Below, in pieces: positions 57,078 to 64,000 of a stretch of 64,000 nucleotides of DNA. A model generated the notes under the pieces. That model was given only the letters and a program-made list of their open reading frames with translations, was not told where the DNA came from and did not search any database. This DNA comes from Gammaproteobacteria bacterium (GTDB lineage Bacteria; Pseudomonadota; Gammaproteobacteria; Pseudomonadales; Azotimanducaceae). A program made the position numbers and the translations under genes. Every line of letters begins with the position of its first letter. Position 1 is the first letter of the stretch. Location of the stretch: the NCBI GenBank assembly GCA_026706665.1, contig JAPOYI010000031.1:32071-96070 (forward strand), written 5' to 3'.

Positions 57078-58204
57078 CAGATTCCGCCGGCGACCGCGCC
57101 GAGCTGGAAGATCGGCAGGTACATGGCGATGACCAGTCCTCCGATCAGCACCCCCAGCACGGACATGATCATGGGTTCAAGCAGTGAGGTCAGGCCCTCG
57201 ACGGCGTTGTCGACCTGTGCTTCGTAGTGGACCGCGGATCGGTCGAGCATGTCGTCCAGGGTACCGGATTCCTCGCCGACGGCGATCATCTGCACGACGA
57301 TGACGGGAAAGACCCCGCCGTTGCGCATGGCGGCGCTGATTTGACGCCCGCCTGCAACCTCGTCTCGAACTCGGCGCATCTCGCGGGCGAATACGGAATT
57401 GCCCGCCGACGCCGCTACCGAGTTCAACGCTTCGATCAGCGGAACGCCGGCGGAAATGGTGGTCGCCATGGTGCGCGCGCAACGGGCGACGGCAGACTTC
57501 CGGGCAATTCCGCCGATGATGGGCAGGCGCAGGACGATACGGTCCATCCACTCCGTGGCGGAGCGGGATCGACGCGCCGCGAGAGTTCCGGCAAGGAGCG
57601 CGGCGGCGGCAGCCAGGACCGGCAACCACCACGCCTGCGCGGACTCGGAAACCGCGATGACGAAGCGCGTCGCGGCCGGTAACTCGGCGCCGAATCCAGC
57701 GAATATCTGTTCGAATTGGGGCACCACCTTGACCAGCAGGATACCGGATACCGCCAGGGCAACGCATATCACGGCGATGGGATAGACCATTGCCTTTCGG
57801 ACTTTCGACTTCAGGCCCTCGGTTTTCTCCCTGTGCGTGGCGATCCGGTCGAGCATCGTATCCGTGGCGCCTGCGCGTTCGCCCGCATCGACGAGGTTGC
57901 AATACAGGCTGTCGAACTGGTCGGGATGCCTGCGCAGCGCCGTCGCGAACGACTCTCCTGTCGACACGTCGTTGCGGATGTCCCTCACCAGGTTCGCCAT
58001 GGACGGCTTCTCGGCGCCGGCGGCGACGATGTCGAATGCCTGCACCAACGTGACCCCGGAGCGAAGCATCGTCGCGAGTTGCCGCGTGAAGAACGCGATG
58101 TCGGACGTTTTGGGATGTCCGCGCAGCAGGCGTGCGCAGGATTTCCGCGTGCGCCGGGGGCGCGCAGACCGGATCCCCTGGCGCCGGCGCGCGGCGCGAT
58201 TCAG
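57077..58204 (-). CDS. pilC: Type IV pilus inner-membrane platform protein PilC (start unclear)
   Basis: At least 330 residues. GspF domains with FFTRQLATMLRSGVTLVQAFDI and MATTISAGVPLIEALNSVA, and a C-terminal helix before LPIFQLG. The track ATG (58069) is inside the first conserved motif, so it cannot be the true start. Homology continues upstream through RRRQGIRSARPRRTRKS, and the frame remains open into pilB with no ATG, GTG or TTG near the pilB stop. I give 58204, a CTG overlapping the pilB stop. About 25-30 expected N-terminal residues are missing or use an unusual start. Confidence 0.8.
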   Translation of the reverse strand: MNRAARRRQGIRSARPRRTRKSCARLLRGHPKTSDIAFFTRQLATMLRSGVTLVQAFDIVAAGAEKPSMANLVRDIRNDVSTGESFATALRRHPDQFDSLYCNLVDAGERAGATDTMLDRIATHREKTEGLKSKVRKAMVYPIAVICVALAVSGILLVKVVPQFEQIFAGFGAELPAATRFVIAVSESAQAWWLPVLAAAAALLAGTLAARRSRSATEWMDRIVLRLPIIGGIARKSAVARCARTMATTISAGVPLIEALNSVAASAGNSVFAREMRRVRDEVAGGRQISAAMRNGGVFPVIVVQMIAVGEESGTLDDMLDRSAVHYEAQVDNAVEGLTSLLEPMIMSVLGVLIGGLVIAMYLPIFQLGAVAGGI

Positions 58205-59928
58205 GACGGTTGCTGCCGGTCGAGCGTGATGCGGTTGATCTCGGCGAGCGACGTCGCACCCCGCGCTACCTTTTTCAGCCCGGCGGCCCTCAGGTCGTCG
58301 AATCCATGCAGCCGCGCCTGCTCCGCTATGTCTCCTGCCTCAAGGGCGATGCGCGACATCTCCGGGGTCATTTCCACGACTTCGTAGACACCCACGCGAC
58401 CCCGGTAACCGTCCCGGCACTTGCCGCAACCTCGCGGGTTCGCCTCGAACACGTCGAATCCGCCGTCCACGTCTGCCTGGGCGAAGCCTTCCCGCAGCAA
58501 TATTCCGGCAGGGACATCGATCGGCCGCTTGCACTCCGGGCACAACAGCCTGGCGAGACGCTGGGCGATGACGAGGCTTACCGATGTCGCCAGGTTGAAT
58601 GCCGCCACGCCCATGTTTCGCATGCGGGTCAAGGTCTGGGCCGCTGAGTTGGTGTGCAGTGTGGACAGCACAAGGTGTCCGGTCTGGGCGGCCTTGACGG
58701 CCATTTCGGCGGTTTCCAGGTCGCGGATCTCTCCGATCATGACCACGTCTGGGTCCTGGCGCAGGAACGACCTTAGCGCGGTCGCGAAATCGAGGCCGAC
58801 CCTGGCGTTCACATGGACCTGGTTGATCCCGTCGATGTGCATTTCCACCGGATCCTCCGCCGTTGCGATGTTGCGTGTCGGGTCGTTGAGGAGGTTCAGG
58901 CCGGCGTAGAGCGTCACTGTCTTGCCGCTGCCGGTGGGTCCGGTGACCAGGATCATCCCCTGCGGCCTTGCCAGCGCGCTGCGATAGCGGCGTTCCTGCT
59001 CGGGTTCGAAACCGAGCGCCTCGATGCCGATCCGCGCACTGGACTGGTCGAGAATCCTGAGCACGATCTTCTCGCCGAACAGCGTTGGCAGGGTGTTCAT
59101 GCGCAGGTCCATGGAGTGCGTCTCCGACAGCGTCATCTTGATCCGGCCATCCTGGGGGACCCGGCGCTCGGAAATGTCGAGTGCCGCCATGACCTTGAGG
59201 CGCGCGGCGAGCCGATTGGCGAGGTTTTGCGGAGGGGCAGACACCTCGCGCAGGATGCCGTCGGTTCGGAATCGCACCCGGTAGCGGGACGCGTAGGGTT
59301 CGAAGTGAATGTCGGAAGCGCCGGTCCGGATGGCGTCCGTCAGCGTTCTGTTCACGAACCGAACGATGGGCGTATCGTCAACCTGCTCCGCTTCATCCAT
59401 GGGCAGCGGGTCCGTTTCGATCGCCTCCAGGGAGACCTCGTCCGTGAGATTGTCAGCCGCGTGGTCGAGTGAGAAAGGGATCGCCGGTTCGCGTGACAGG
59501 TACCGTTCGATGGCGTCGCGCAGCTTGTGCGCCGCCGCGACCACGGGTTCGACATCGATGTCGGCGGCGAACTTGATCGCGTCGAGCGCGCGGACGTCGG
59601 CGGGATCCGCGATGGCGACATGCAGGGTGTTGCCGCGCCGGACAAGCGGAAGAATGTTGTGGCGCCGTATGAGTTCTTCATCGATATCCCCGGCCAGCGC
59701 ATCCGGGTCGAGGGCCTCCATGTCGATGGCGGGGACGCCGAACTCCCTGCTTGCGGACATCGCGATCGCATCGGGTTCGGCCAGGCCGTGGCGCAGCAGG
59801 TGCCTTAGCAGGGGCTCGGCGTTTCGACGCGCCGCATCGAGTGCTTCACGCGCCGCGCGCGGGGGCAGGACGCCATCATCGACCAGGCGTTGGGCCAATC
59901 CCGTCAGCGGAGGGTGCGAGGTTGCCAT
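58201..59928 (-). CDS. pilB: Type IV pilus extension ATPase PilB
   Basis: 575 residues. An N-terminal GSPII_E_N domain (SREFGVPAIDMEALD), Walker A LVTGPTGSGKTVTLYAGLNL, Asp box (EDPVEMHIDGINQVHVN), Walker B and His box (RQDPDVVMIGEIRD, GHLVLSTLHTNSA) and a zinc site (CPECKRP ... CGKCRDGYRGRVGVYEVV). Powers pilus assembly with PilC. Start ATG 59928. Upstream lies a repeat-rich gap and the divergent pilins. Confidence 0.96.
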   Translation of the reverse strand: MATSHPPLTGLAQRLVDDGVLPPRAAREALDAARRNAEPLLRHLLRHGLAEPDAIAMSASREFGVPAIDMEALDPDALAGDIDEELIRRHNILPLVRRGNTLHVAIADPADVRALDAIKFAADIDVEPVVAAAHKLRDAIERYLSREPAIPFSLDHAADNLTDEVSLEAIETDPLPMDEAEQVDDTPIVRFVNRTLTDAIRTGASDIHFEPYASRYRVRFRTDGILREVSAPPQNLANRLAARLKVMAALDISERRVPQDGRIKMTLSETHSMDLRMNTLPTLFGEKIVLRILDQSSARIGIEALGFEPEQERRYRSALARPQGMILVTGPTGSGKTVTLYAGLNLLNDPTRNIATAEDPVEMHIDGINQVHVNARVGLDFATALRSFLRQDPDVVMIGEIRDLETAEMAVKAAQTGHLVLSTLHTNSAAQTLTRMRNMGVAAFNLATSVSLVIAQRLARLLCPECKRPIDVPAGILLREGFAQADVDGGFDVFEANPRGCGKCRDGYRGRVGVYEVVEMTPEMSRIALEAGDIAEQARLHGFDDLRAAGLKKVARGATSLAEINRITLDRQQPS

Positions 59929-60305
59929 GGTGTGGAGATAGACACTGTGCCTTGCAGTTTAGGCAGGGCGGCCAGTACCGTCCGCAGGACGATTGCGGTG
60001 ATTCGCGTGCGACATCCCGGACGTTTGCCATGCGCAAACTTCCATGGAAGTACGCATCCGGCGACGGGGCAAATGCCAGCACTTCCTTACGCGTCAGCGG
60101 TCGGGGAACATCCCCCGGCTGAAGGCTCCTGCCTGCCTGCCGTCATTGCCCCGGTCAGGCAGGGACGATCTCCTACCTCAAGTGGTGGCGTTGGCCCGCT
60201 TTACCCGCTGGCGCGCGGGTTTAGCATATCGGCATGGCAGTGAATCAAGGCGCTCGCATCATGAACGAAACGGAAGTACGCATCCGCCCGCGGGGGAAAT
60301 GCCGG
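59929..60305. other. pilB/pilin divergent intergenic region
   Basis: About 375 bp separating divergent pilB and the first pilin. It holds one almost complete family-1 repeat (60044..60131), a second fragment (60270..60306) and, between them, GC-rich sequence with a CGCTGGCGCGCGGG motif. No tRNA or convincing ORF. Promoters for both directions must lie here, but I could not identify a clear sigma-54 or sigma-70 site. Confidence 0.6.
60044..60131 (+). repeat. Family-1 dispersed palindromic repeat
   Basis: ATGGAAGTACGCATCCGGCG, AGCACTTCCTTACGCGTCAG, CGGTCGGGGAACATCCCCCG and GCTGAAGGCTCC in order. The terminal GCGAGGGG hairpin is absent and is replaced by CTGCCTGCCTGCC. Confidence 0.88.
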
Positions 60306-60306
60306 A
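60270..60306 (+). repeat. Family-1 repeat fragment at the pilin 5' end
   Basis: ACGGAAGTACGCATCCGCCC and GGGGGAAATGCCGGATGG match the first quarter of family 1. It ends on the ATG used as the pilin start, so it supplies the ribosome-binding region (GGGGGA). Confidence 0.7.
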
Positions 60307-60773
60307 TGGAATCGCGGCCACCACGCGGACTCAGCCTGATCGAGTTGATGATCGTCGTGGCCATCGCCGGCATCCTCGCCGCCATCGCATTGCCGCTCTA
60401 TCAGAACTACGTGCTGAGCGCCAACATGGCCAAGCTGAACACCCACTACGAGGAAGGCGCGCGGTTTGTCGAGACGGAGTTGCGCAAGATCCGCTCGGAG
60501 CTTGCGATGAGTATTCGCACGCCCGCGGAGCAGGACGGTCTGCTGTCCGATGCGTACTGGGTCTCCCAACTGTCCGGCAGCGGAGGAGGCACAGCCCCCG
60601 GCGGCGGCCCTCCCTACATCGCTGGCCTGGCCGGCGACGAGACCCTGGGGCAGGTGGGCGTTGCGGAGGCGGGCGAGATCGCCAAGGGCGACTACGCGGT
60701 GGTTCTTACCCGTCCGGCATACGGCGACTTTCCGGCGGCGGCTCAGCGAACGGTGCGCTGGTCGGAGCTCTGA
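60306..60773 (+). CDS. Type IV pilin-like protein
   Basis: 155 residues from the ATG at 60306. An eight-residue basic leader MESRPPRG is followed by the prepilin cleavage context LSLIELMIVVAIAGILAAIALPLYQNYV (Glu at +5). The track start (60234) would add a leader read from a family-1 repeat, which is unlike pilin leaders. The globular part has no cysteines. Pilin-like subunit processed by PilD and assembled by PilB/PilC; major versus minor role unknown. The next gene overlaps its stop (TGATG). Confidence 0.85.
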   Translation: MESRPPRGLSLIELMIVVAIAGILAAIALPLYQNYVLSANMAKLNTHYEEGARFVETELRKIRSELAMSIRTPAEQDGLLSDAYWVSQLSGSGGGTAPGGGPPYIAGLAGDETLGQVGVAEAGEIAKGDYAVVLTRPAYGDFPAAAQRTVRWSEL

Positions 60774-61174
60774 TGGACGCGGCGAACGACCGGAAGAGCG
60801 GGGCTGACGCGGGCCTGAGCCTGCTGGAACTGATGGTCGCCGTCGCCATTCTCGGGATCATTGCCGCCATTGCCCTGCCGCTCTACAGGGGCTACGTCGA
60901 ATCCGCCGCGACAGGCGCGCTCGTCAACGACATCGCGACGATGGAGGTCTTTCAGGAAGACGTCATGCTGCGTACCGGCTCCTACGCGGAAGGAACCTAC
61001 GACGCCCAGTCGGGGGTGACATCCCTGACCGATGCCACGGGTTGGCGCCCGCGGGCGGACACGCGTGTCGTCTACGTCGTCGAGGAAGCCACGCCGTCGA
61101 GCTATCGGGTCACGGCGACCGATACCGATGGCCGGAGCATCTGCCGGGTCATGCCCGCAAGGACGCCCTGTTGA
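60773..61174 (+). CDS. Second type IV pilin-like protein
   Basis: 133 residues. Leader MDAANDRKSGADAG, then LSLLELMVAVAILGIIAAIALPLYRGYVESA, the N-terminal methylated helix of type IV pilins. A C-terminal disulfide pair is likely (SICRVMPARTPC). Similar in helix but not in globular part to the preceding pilin; a tandem pilin pair. The 376-aa track ORF that includes it begins in another gene's repeat sequence. Confidence 0.87.
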   Translation: MDAANDRKSGADAGLSLLELMVAVAILGIIAAIALPLYRGYVESAATGALVNDIATMEVFQEDVMLRTGSYAEGTYDAQSGVTSLTDATGWRPRADTRVVYVVEEATPSSYRVTATDTDGRSICRVMPARTPC

Positions 61175-61275
61175 GTGCTCTCCGCATTGCAGTGAAAAAG
61201 GTCCATCGGTACAGTGACTTCCATGACGCCGCATGACCAGGGTGCCTTCGTCCACCGGCGAGATGGAGCACGGTG

Positions 61276-61512
61276 ATGGAGGCGTCCGTCATTTCGCTCG
61301 GCCTGTCGTTCCTCGGCGTCAACATCGCGTTCATGGCGCTGATGTGGCGTACGTTCAGCAGACAGTTCCAGGCCATCGATCGTAGATTCGACAGGGTTGA
61401 AGACAAGATCGACAACCTGGCGAGAGATCACCAGAGTCTGGCCCGGGAACTGTCGGAGTTTCGCGGCGAAGTGCGCGGGCGCCTCGGCGATCCTTCGCCG
61501 ATCACGGCTTAG
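61276..61512 (+). CDS. Small membrane/coiled-coil protein, hypothetical
   Basis: 78 residues from ATG 61276 (GGAG seven bases upstream; GTG 61273 is an alternative). One membrane helix (VISLGLSFLGVNIAFMALMW) and a charged heptad region (FQAIDRRFDRVEDKIDNLARDHQSLARELSEFRGEVRGRL). No named family. It lies between the pilin pair and tRNA-Thr. Confidence 0.65.
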   Translation: MEASVISLGLSFLGVNIAFMALMWRTFSRQFQAIDRRFDRVEDKIDNLARDHQSLARELSEFRGEVRGRLGDPSPITA

Positions 61513-61566
61513 TCCTGCCGGTTTCCGGTATCCTTCGCATGGATTCGGCGAACCGGCCGGACCCAT

Positions 61567-61642
61567 GCCGGGATAGCTCAGCTGGTAGAGCACCGCATTC
61601 GTAATGCGGGAGTCCGGAGTTCGAGTCTCCGTCCCGGCACCA
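61567..61642 (+). tRNA. tRNA-Thr (anticodon CGT)
   Basis: Acceptor GCCGGGA pairs with TCCCGGC; D arm TAGCTCAGCTGGTAGAGCA; anticodon stem CCGCATT-CGT-AATGCGG; T arm GGAGTTCGAGTCTCC; encoded CCA end. It is intact. A tyrosine integrase gene begins 150 bp downstream, so the 3' end is the likely attachment site of an integrated element. Confidence 0.96.
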
Positions 61643-61791
61643 AACTCCCATTTTCACTGAGAATCACAACGTTTCCAATTATCAAATAGATGACTGTTTT
61701 TTATCATAAAAATACACAATCCACGTCTTGACAAGTTCGTTGGATTGTCACAGACTCTCGCAATACTAGTGGGAAAAATAGTGGGATAAAC
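61643..61791 (+). other. Candidate att/integrase control region
   Basis: 149 bp, much more AT-rich than the surrounding chromosome. It has an inverted repeat AATCCA...TGGATT around TTGACAA (near 61720-61747) and two direct repeats TAGTGGGA at 61767 and 61779, just before the integrase GTG. These are candidates for integrase or excisionase arm sites and for the integrase promoter. It marks the left edge of the integrated element. Confidence 0.5.
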
Positions 61792-62952
61792 GTGGGCAAG
61801 CTGACTGCAGCGAGTGTCCGATCCGTCACAAAACCAGGTCGCTACGGTGACGGCGACACCTTGTTCCTGATGATCGCAAAGGGCGGGTCGAAGTCCTGGG
61901 TACAGCGAATCACGATCGACGGCCGCCGCCACGACATAGGTCTCGGGGGCTTTCCGCTCATCTCTCTCGCGCACGCGCGGGAGCGCGCCATGGCGAACCG
62001 GCTCGCCATCGCGGATGGCCGGAACCCGTTGACGGAGAAGAAACGGGCCCGTACTCCCACTTTCCGAAAGGCCGCCGAGGCGACATTCGAGGCGAACAGA
62101 CCGCGTTGGCGCGACGGGAAAACCGCGCGGAACTGGATGCAGGGTATGGAGAGGCGCGCGTTTCCCGTCATTGGCGACATGCGTGTCGACCAGATCCGGC
62201 GCCAAGACATCCTGAGCATACTGACGCCCGTCTGGACCGCCCACCCTGACGTGGCGCGCAAACTGCGACAGCGGGTTCGCGCGACGCTCCGCTGGTGCGA
62301 AGCACACGGCTACGTGGAGCAGAACGTGGCCGGTGAAGCCATTGATGGCGCCCTGCCGGCGATGCCTGCCGTCAAGGCGCACCATCGAGCGCTCCCCTAC
62401 CGGGATGTGGGCTCGGCACTTCGGGATATCCGCGGATGCAGTGTGTCGCCCAATGCAAAATTGTGCCTTGAGTTTCTCGTCCTCACTGCCACGCGCAGCG
62501 GAGAGGCTCGCGGCGCTCGTTGGAACGAATTGGATCTCGGCGCAAGAGTGTGGCGGATCTCGGCTGACCGGATGAAAACCAATACGGAACACGTCGTCCC
62601 CTTAAGCGAACCCGCAATGGATGTCTTGAGCCAAGCGCGTGAACTTGGCAGCGGAGACCTAGTGTTTCCCTCTCCGAGGAGACCGGGGAATGCGTTAAGC
62701 GACATGACACTAATGAAGGCGTTGCACACGGTCGGACTGGGGAAGAGGACTACCGTCCACGGCTTCCGGAGTTCCTTTCGAACATGGGCGAGCGAGTGCA
62801 CCGACGCCGATCACGCCGTTATGGAGATGAGCCTGTCACATTCCGTAGGAAGCGCCGTCGAGAGGGCTTACGCTAGAAGCGACCTCTTGGAGAAGCGCCG
62901 CTCGCTCATGTACCAATGGGGCGTTGCCTGCACGACTTTTCCCGAGGCGTAG
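61792..62952 (+). CDS. Tyrosine integrase (DUF4102/P4-type)
   Basis: 386 residues. An N-terminal arm-binding DUF4102 domain (KLTAASVRSVTKPGRYGDGDTLFLMI, SWVQRITIDGRRHDIGLGGFP), a core-binding domain, and a catalytic domain with Arg in LTATRSGEARGARW, HxxR in TTVHGFRSSFRTWASE, the second His in MSLSHSVGSAVERAY and the Tyr nucleophile in that last segment. Typical of elements that insert in tRNA 3' ends. GTG start. Confidence 0.93.
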   Translation: MGKLTAASVRSVTKPGRYGDGDTLFLMIAKGGSKSWVQRITIDGRRHDIGLGGFPLISLAHARERAMANRLAIADGRNPLTEKKRARTPTFRKAAEATFEANRPRWRDGKTARNWMQGMERRAFPVIGDMRVDQIRRQDILSILTPVWTAHPDVARKLRQRVRATLRWCEAHGYVEQNVAGEAIDGALPAMPAVKAHHRALPYRDVGSALRDIRGCSVSPNAKLCLEFLVLTATRSGEARGARWNELDLGARVWRISADRMKTNTEHVVPLSEPAMDVLSQARELGSGDLVFPSPRRPGNALSDMTLMKALHTVGLGKRTTVHGFRSSFRTWASECTDADHAVMEMSLSHSVGSAVERAYARSDLLEKRRSLMYQWGVACTTFPEA

Positions 62953-62996
62953 CGGTGCAGGCTGCATTCAGGCGGCGAGTTGAGAGTGCCACATAG

Positions 62997-63203
62997 GTGG
63001 AGATAATCATCGGCTTGGATGAGACGGAGAGTGGCGGGCTAGACGCCCTTTCAGGCGCTTCGCGCCGCGGATGGGGACACGGCTGCGGGAGTCCATCTCT
63101 ACTGTCACTGTCGGCCGAGGGGGACACACACGCCTCGTCTGATATTGACATCGTCGATCTGAGGCGAAACCTCGCCAGACACCTAAGGAAGGAAGCGAAA
63201 TGA
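62997..63203 (+). CDS. Small hypothetical protein in the island
   Basis: 68 residues from a GTG. No recognised domain; the C-terminus is basic (VDLRRNLARHLRKEAK). Its stop overlaps the ATG of the next ORF (ATGA) and GGAAGGAAG precedes that ATG, suggesting translational coupling. Could be a small partner of the caspase-like gene or chance; coding support is weak. Confidence 0.4.
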   Translation: MEIIIGLDETESGGLDALSGASRRGWGHGCGSPSLLSLSAEGDTHASSDIDIVDLRRNLARHLRKEAK

Positions 63204-63933
63204 CGGAACTCGAACTGCGGCCCCGGGGCATTTACTGCATAGAGACCATTTGGAATGAAATGGGGCCTCGATACGTGGAGCCTTGGATATCCTGAACTCG
63301 GCATGCCATGCACCGTACCTCTATCGACAAGCAGCCACCACGGCCGAGTTCCATGTCTGCCTGGAGGAATGGATAGATCACAGTGAGTACCCCATTCTGT
63401 ATCTTTCCTTCCATGGATCCGAGCAAGGCAAGCTGTGGTTCCGAACTATCGACGGGGGTGCGGATCTTGTGAATCATGAGGTGATCTCGGACCGGCTGTT
63501 CGAGAGATGCGAGAACAGGGTCGTGCACTTCGGAGCTTGCGGGGTGCTCCAAGAGATGGACGTCAATCAGTTCCTTAAAGACACGGGCGCGAGTGCCGTG
63601 GGCGGGTACCGGGTAGATGTGGATTGGATGCAGTCCGCCGCGTTCGATCTGCTGCTGCTGGAGTGGTTTCAGTACTACGGAAGGAAGTCCTTGACGCCCA
63701 AGGTGGCAGGGAGGGCCAGAGGGCATCTGGTCGAGGAGCCGTACAGCCAATTTGGACAGTGCGCGTTCTTGCCGGCAGCCGGGCGCGGGTGTACTCTCCT
63801 TTCCCAGATCAATCAGCCAAAAACGGTCAAACCCCTGCCGGGTTGTCCGCTGAATAAGCCGATTCAGCGTTCGGACCTGCAACCCGGACGGGCGAATAGG
63901 CGGAAATCTCAAACCGCTATCGGCGTGATTTGA
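63200..63933 (+). pseudogene. Frameshifted caspase/CHAT-like protein
   Basis: Two ORFs join into one protein. 63200-63295 encodes ELRPRGIYCIETIWNEMGPR, and a shift of one base near 63283 leads to LDILNSACHAPYLYRQAATT and the longer ORF to 63933. The second part contains YPILYLSFHGSEQG and NRVVHFGACGV, spaced as the His-Gly and Ala-Cys motifs of caspase-fold (C14/CHAT) peptidases. A C-terminal helical segment follows. The likely family is an uncharacterised one with a GIYCIE start (possibly DUF6642). Either a pseudogene, a sequencing error or programmed frameshifting. Confidence 0.5.
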
Positions 63934-64000
63934 CCACGGCTAGGGCTGCCGAGTCATGATAAGTAGTGACTGACAACAGACTACGCATCGTGCCGCAAGG

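Noticed and set aside
60044-61174. 376-aa ORF spanning repeat and both pilins
   Set aside because: The first 240 codons are repeat sequence and an off-frame reading of pilin 1; only the last 133 residues are a real gene.

Overview
The window is GC-rich, almost fully coding gammaproteobacterial chromosome. The gene orders rpoN-hpf-ptsN, lptBAC-kdsC, zapE-rplM-rpsI-petABC-sspAB, lpoA-rsmI-rnpB-mraZ-rsmH-ftsL-ftsI (dcw cluster), dciA/M23-secA-argJ and pilBCD-yacG are those of Pseudomonas-like Gammaproteobacteria. I cannot name the genus. GTG and TTG starts and 4-bp stop/start overlaps are common.

Layout. 1-4.9 kb: C-terminal part of an AsmA/YhdP-like protein, then tldD and pmbA (microcin maturation/TldDE protease). 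4.9-8.4 kb: a damaged MacAB-TolC-type efflux locus with a tolC-like remnant, a 5'-truncated macA and an intact macB. 8.5-15 kb (minus strand): the PTS-Ntr proteins HPr/NPr and EIIA-Ntr, ribosome hibernation factor, sigma-54, LPS transport lptB/A/C, kdsC and a Ca/Na antiporter. 15.1-22.6 kb (plus strand): a BolA-like protein, hisD, zapE, rplM-rpsI, the bc1 complex petABC, sspA-sspB. 22.8-25.6 kb (minus): a BON-domain lipoprotein, yraN, lpoA. 25.5-40.5 kb (plus): rsmI, RNase P RNA, then a dcw cluster in the order mraZ-rsmH-ftsL-ftsI-murE-mraY-murD-ftsW-murC-ftsQ-ftsA-ftsZ. 40.7-43.4 kb: three accessory enzymes (a deazaflavin-type nitroreductase, a homocysteine S-methyltransferase and an Eis-like acetyltransferase) where lpxC is usually found. 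43.5-52 kb: dciA and an M23 peptidase, then a segmental duplication (M23 plus HlyD) interrupted by IS remnants and two small secreted proteins, then a complete HlyD/C39-peptidase ABC exporter pair. 52-61.5 kb: secA, argJ, yacG, pilD, pilC, pilB, two pilin-like proteins and a small membrane protein. 61.6-64 kb: tRNA-Thr(CGT) followed by a tyrosine integrase and the start of an integrated island carrying a frameshifted gene with caspase/CHAT-like motifs.

The most unusual feature is two families of palindromic repeats that lie between genes and also inside genes. Family 1 is about 130 bp with three hairpins; family 2 is about 110 bp. Their translations add an in-frame insertion of about 45 residues to MurD, a C-terminal tail of five 15-residue repeats to MurC, a tail of roughly 100 residues to FtsI, and probably the end of LptA and sequence upstream of a pilin leader. 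This resembles the protein-embedded palindromic elements described in Rickettsia, but here the hosts are core peptidoglycan enzymes. A second pattern is that many genes normally present in these conserved clusters (rapZ, kdsD, murA, hisG, diaA, murF, murG, murB/ddl, lpxC, coaE) are absent from their expected slots, with tight junctions left behind.
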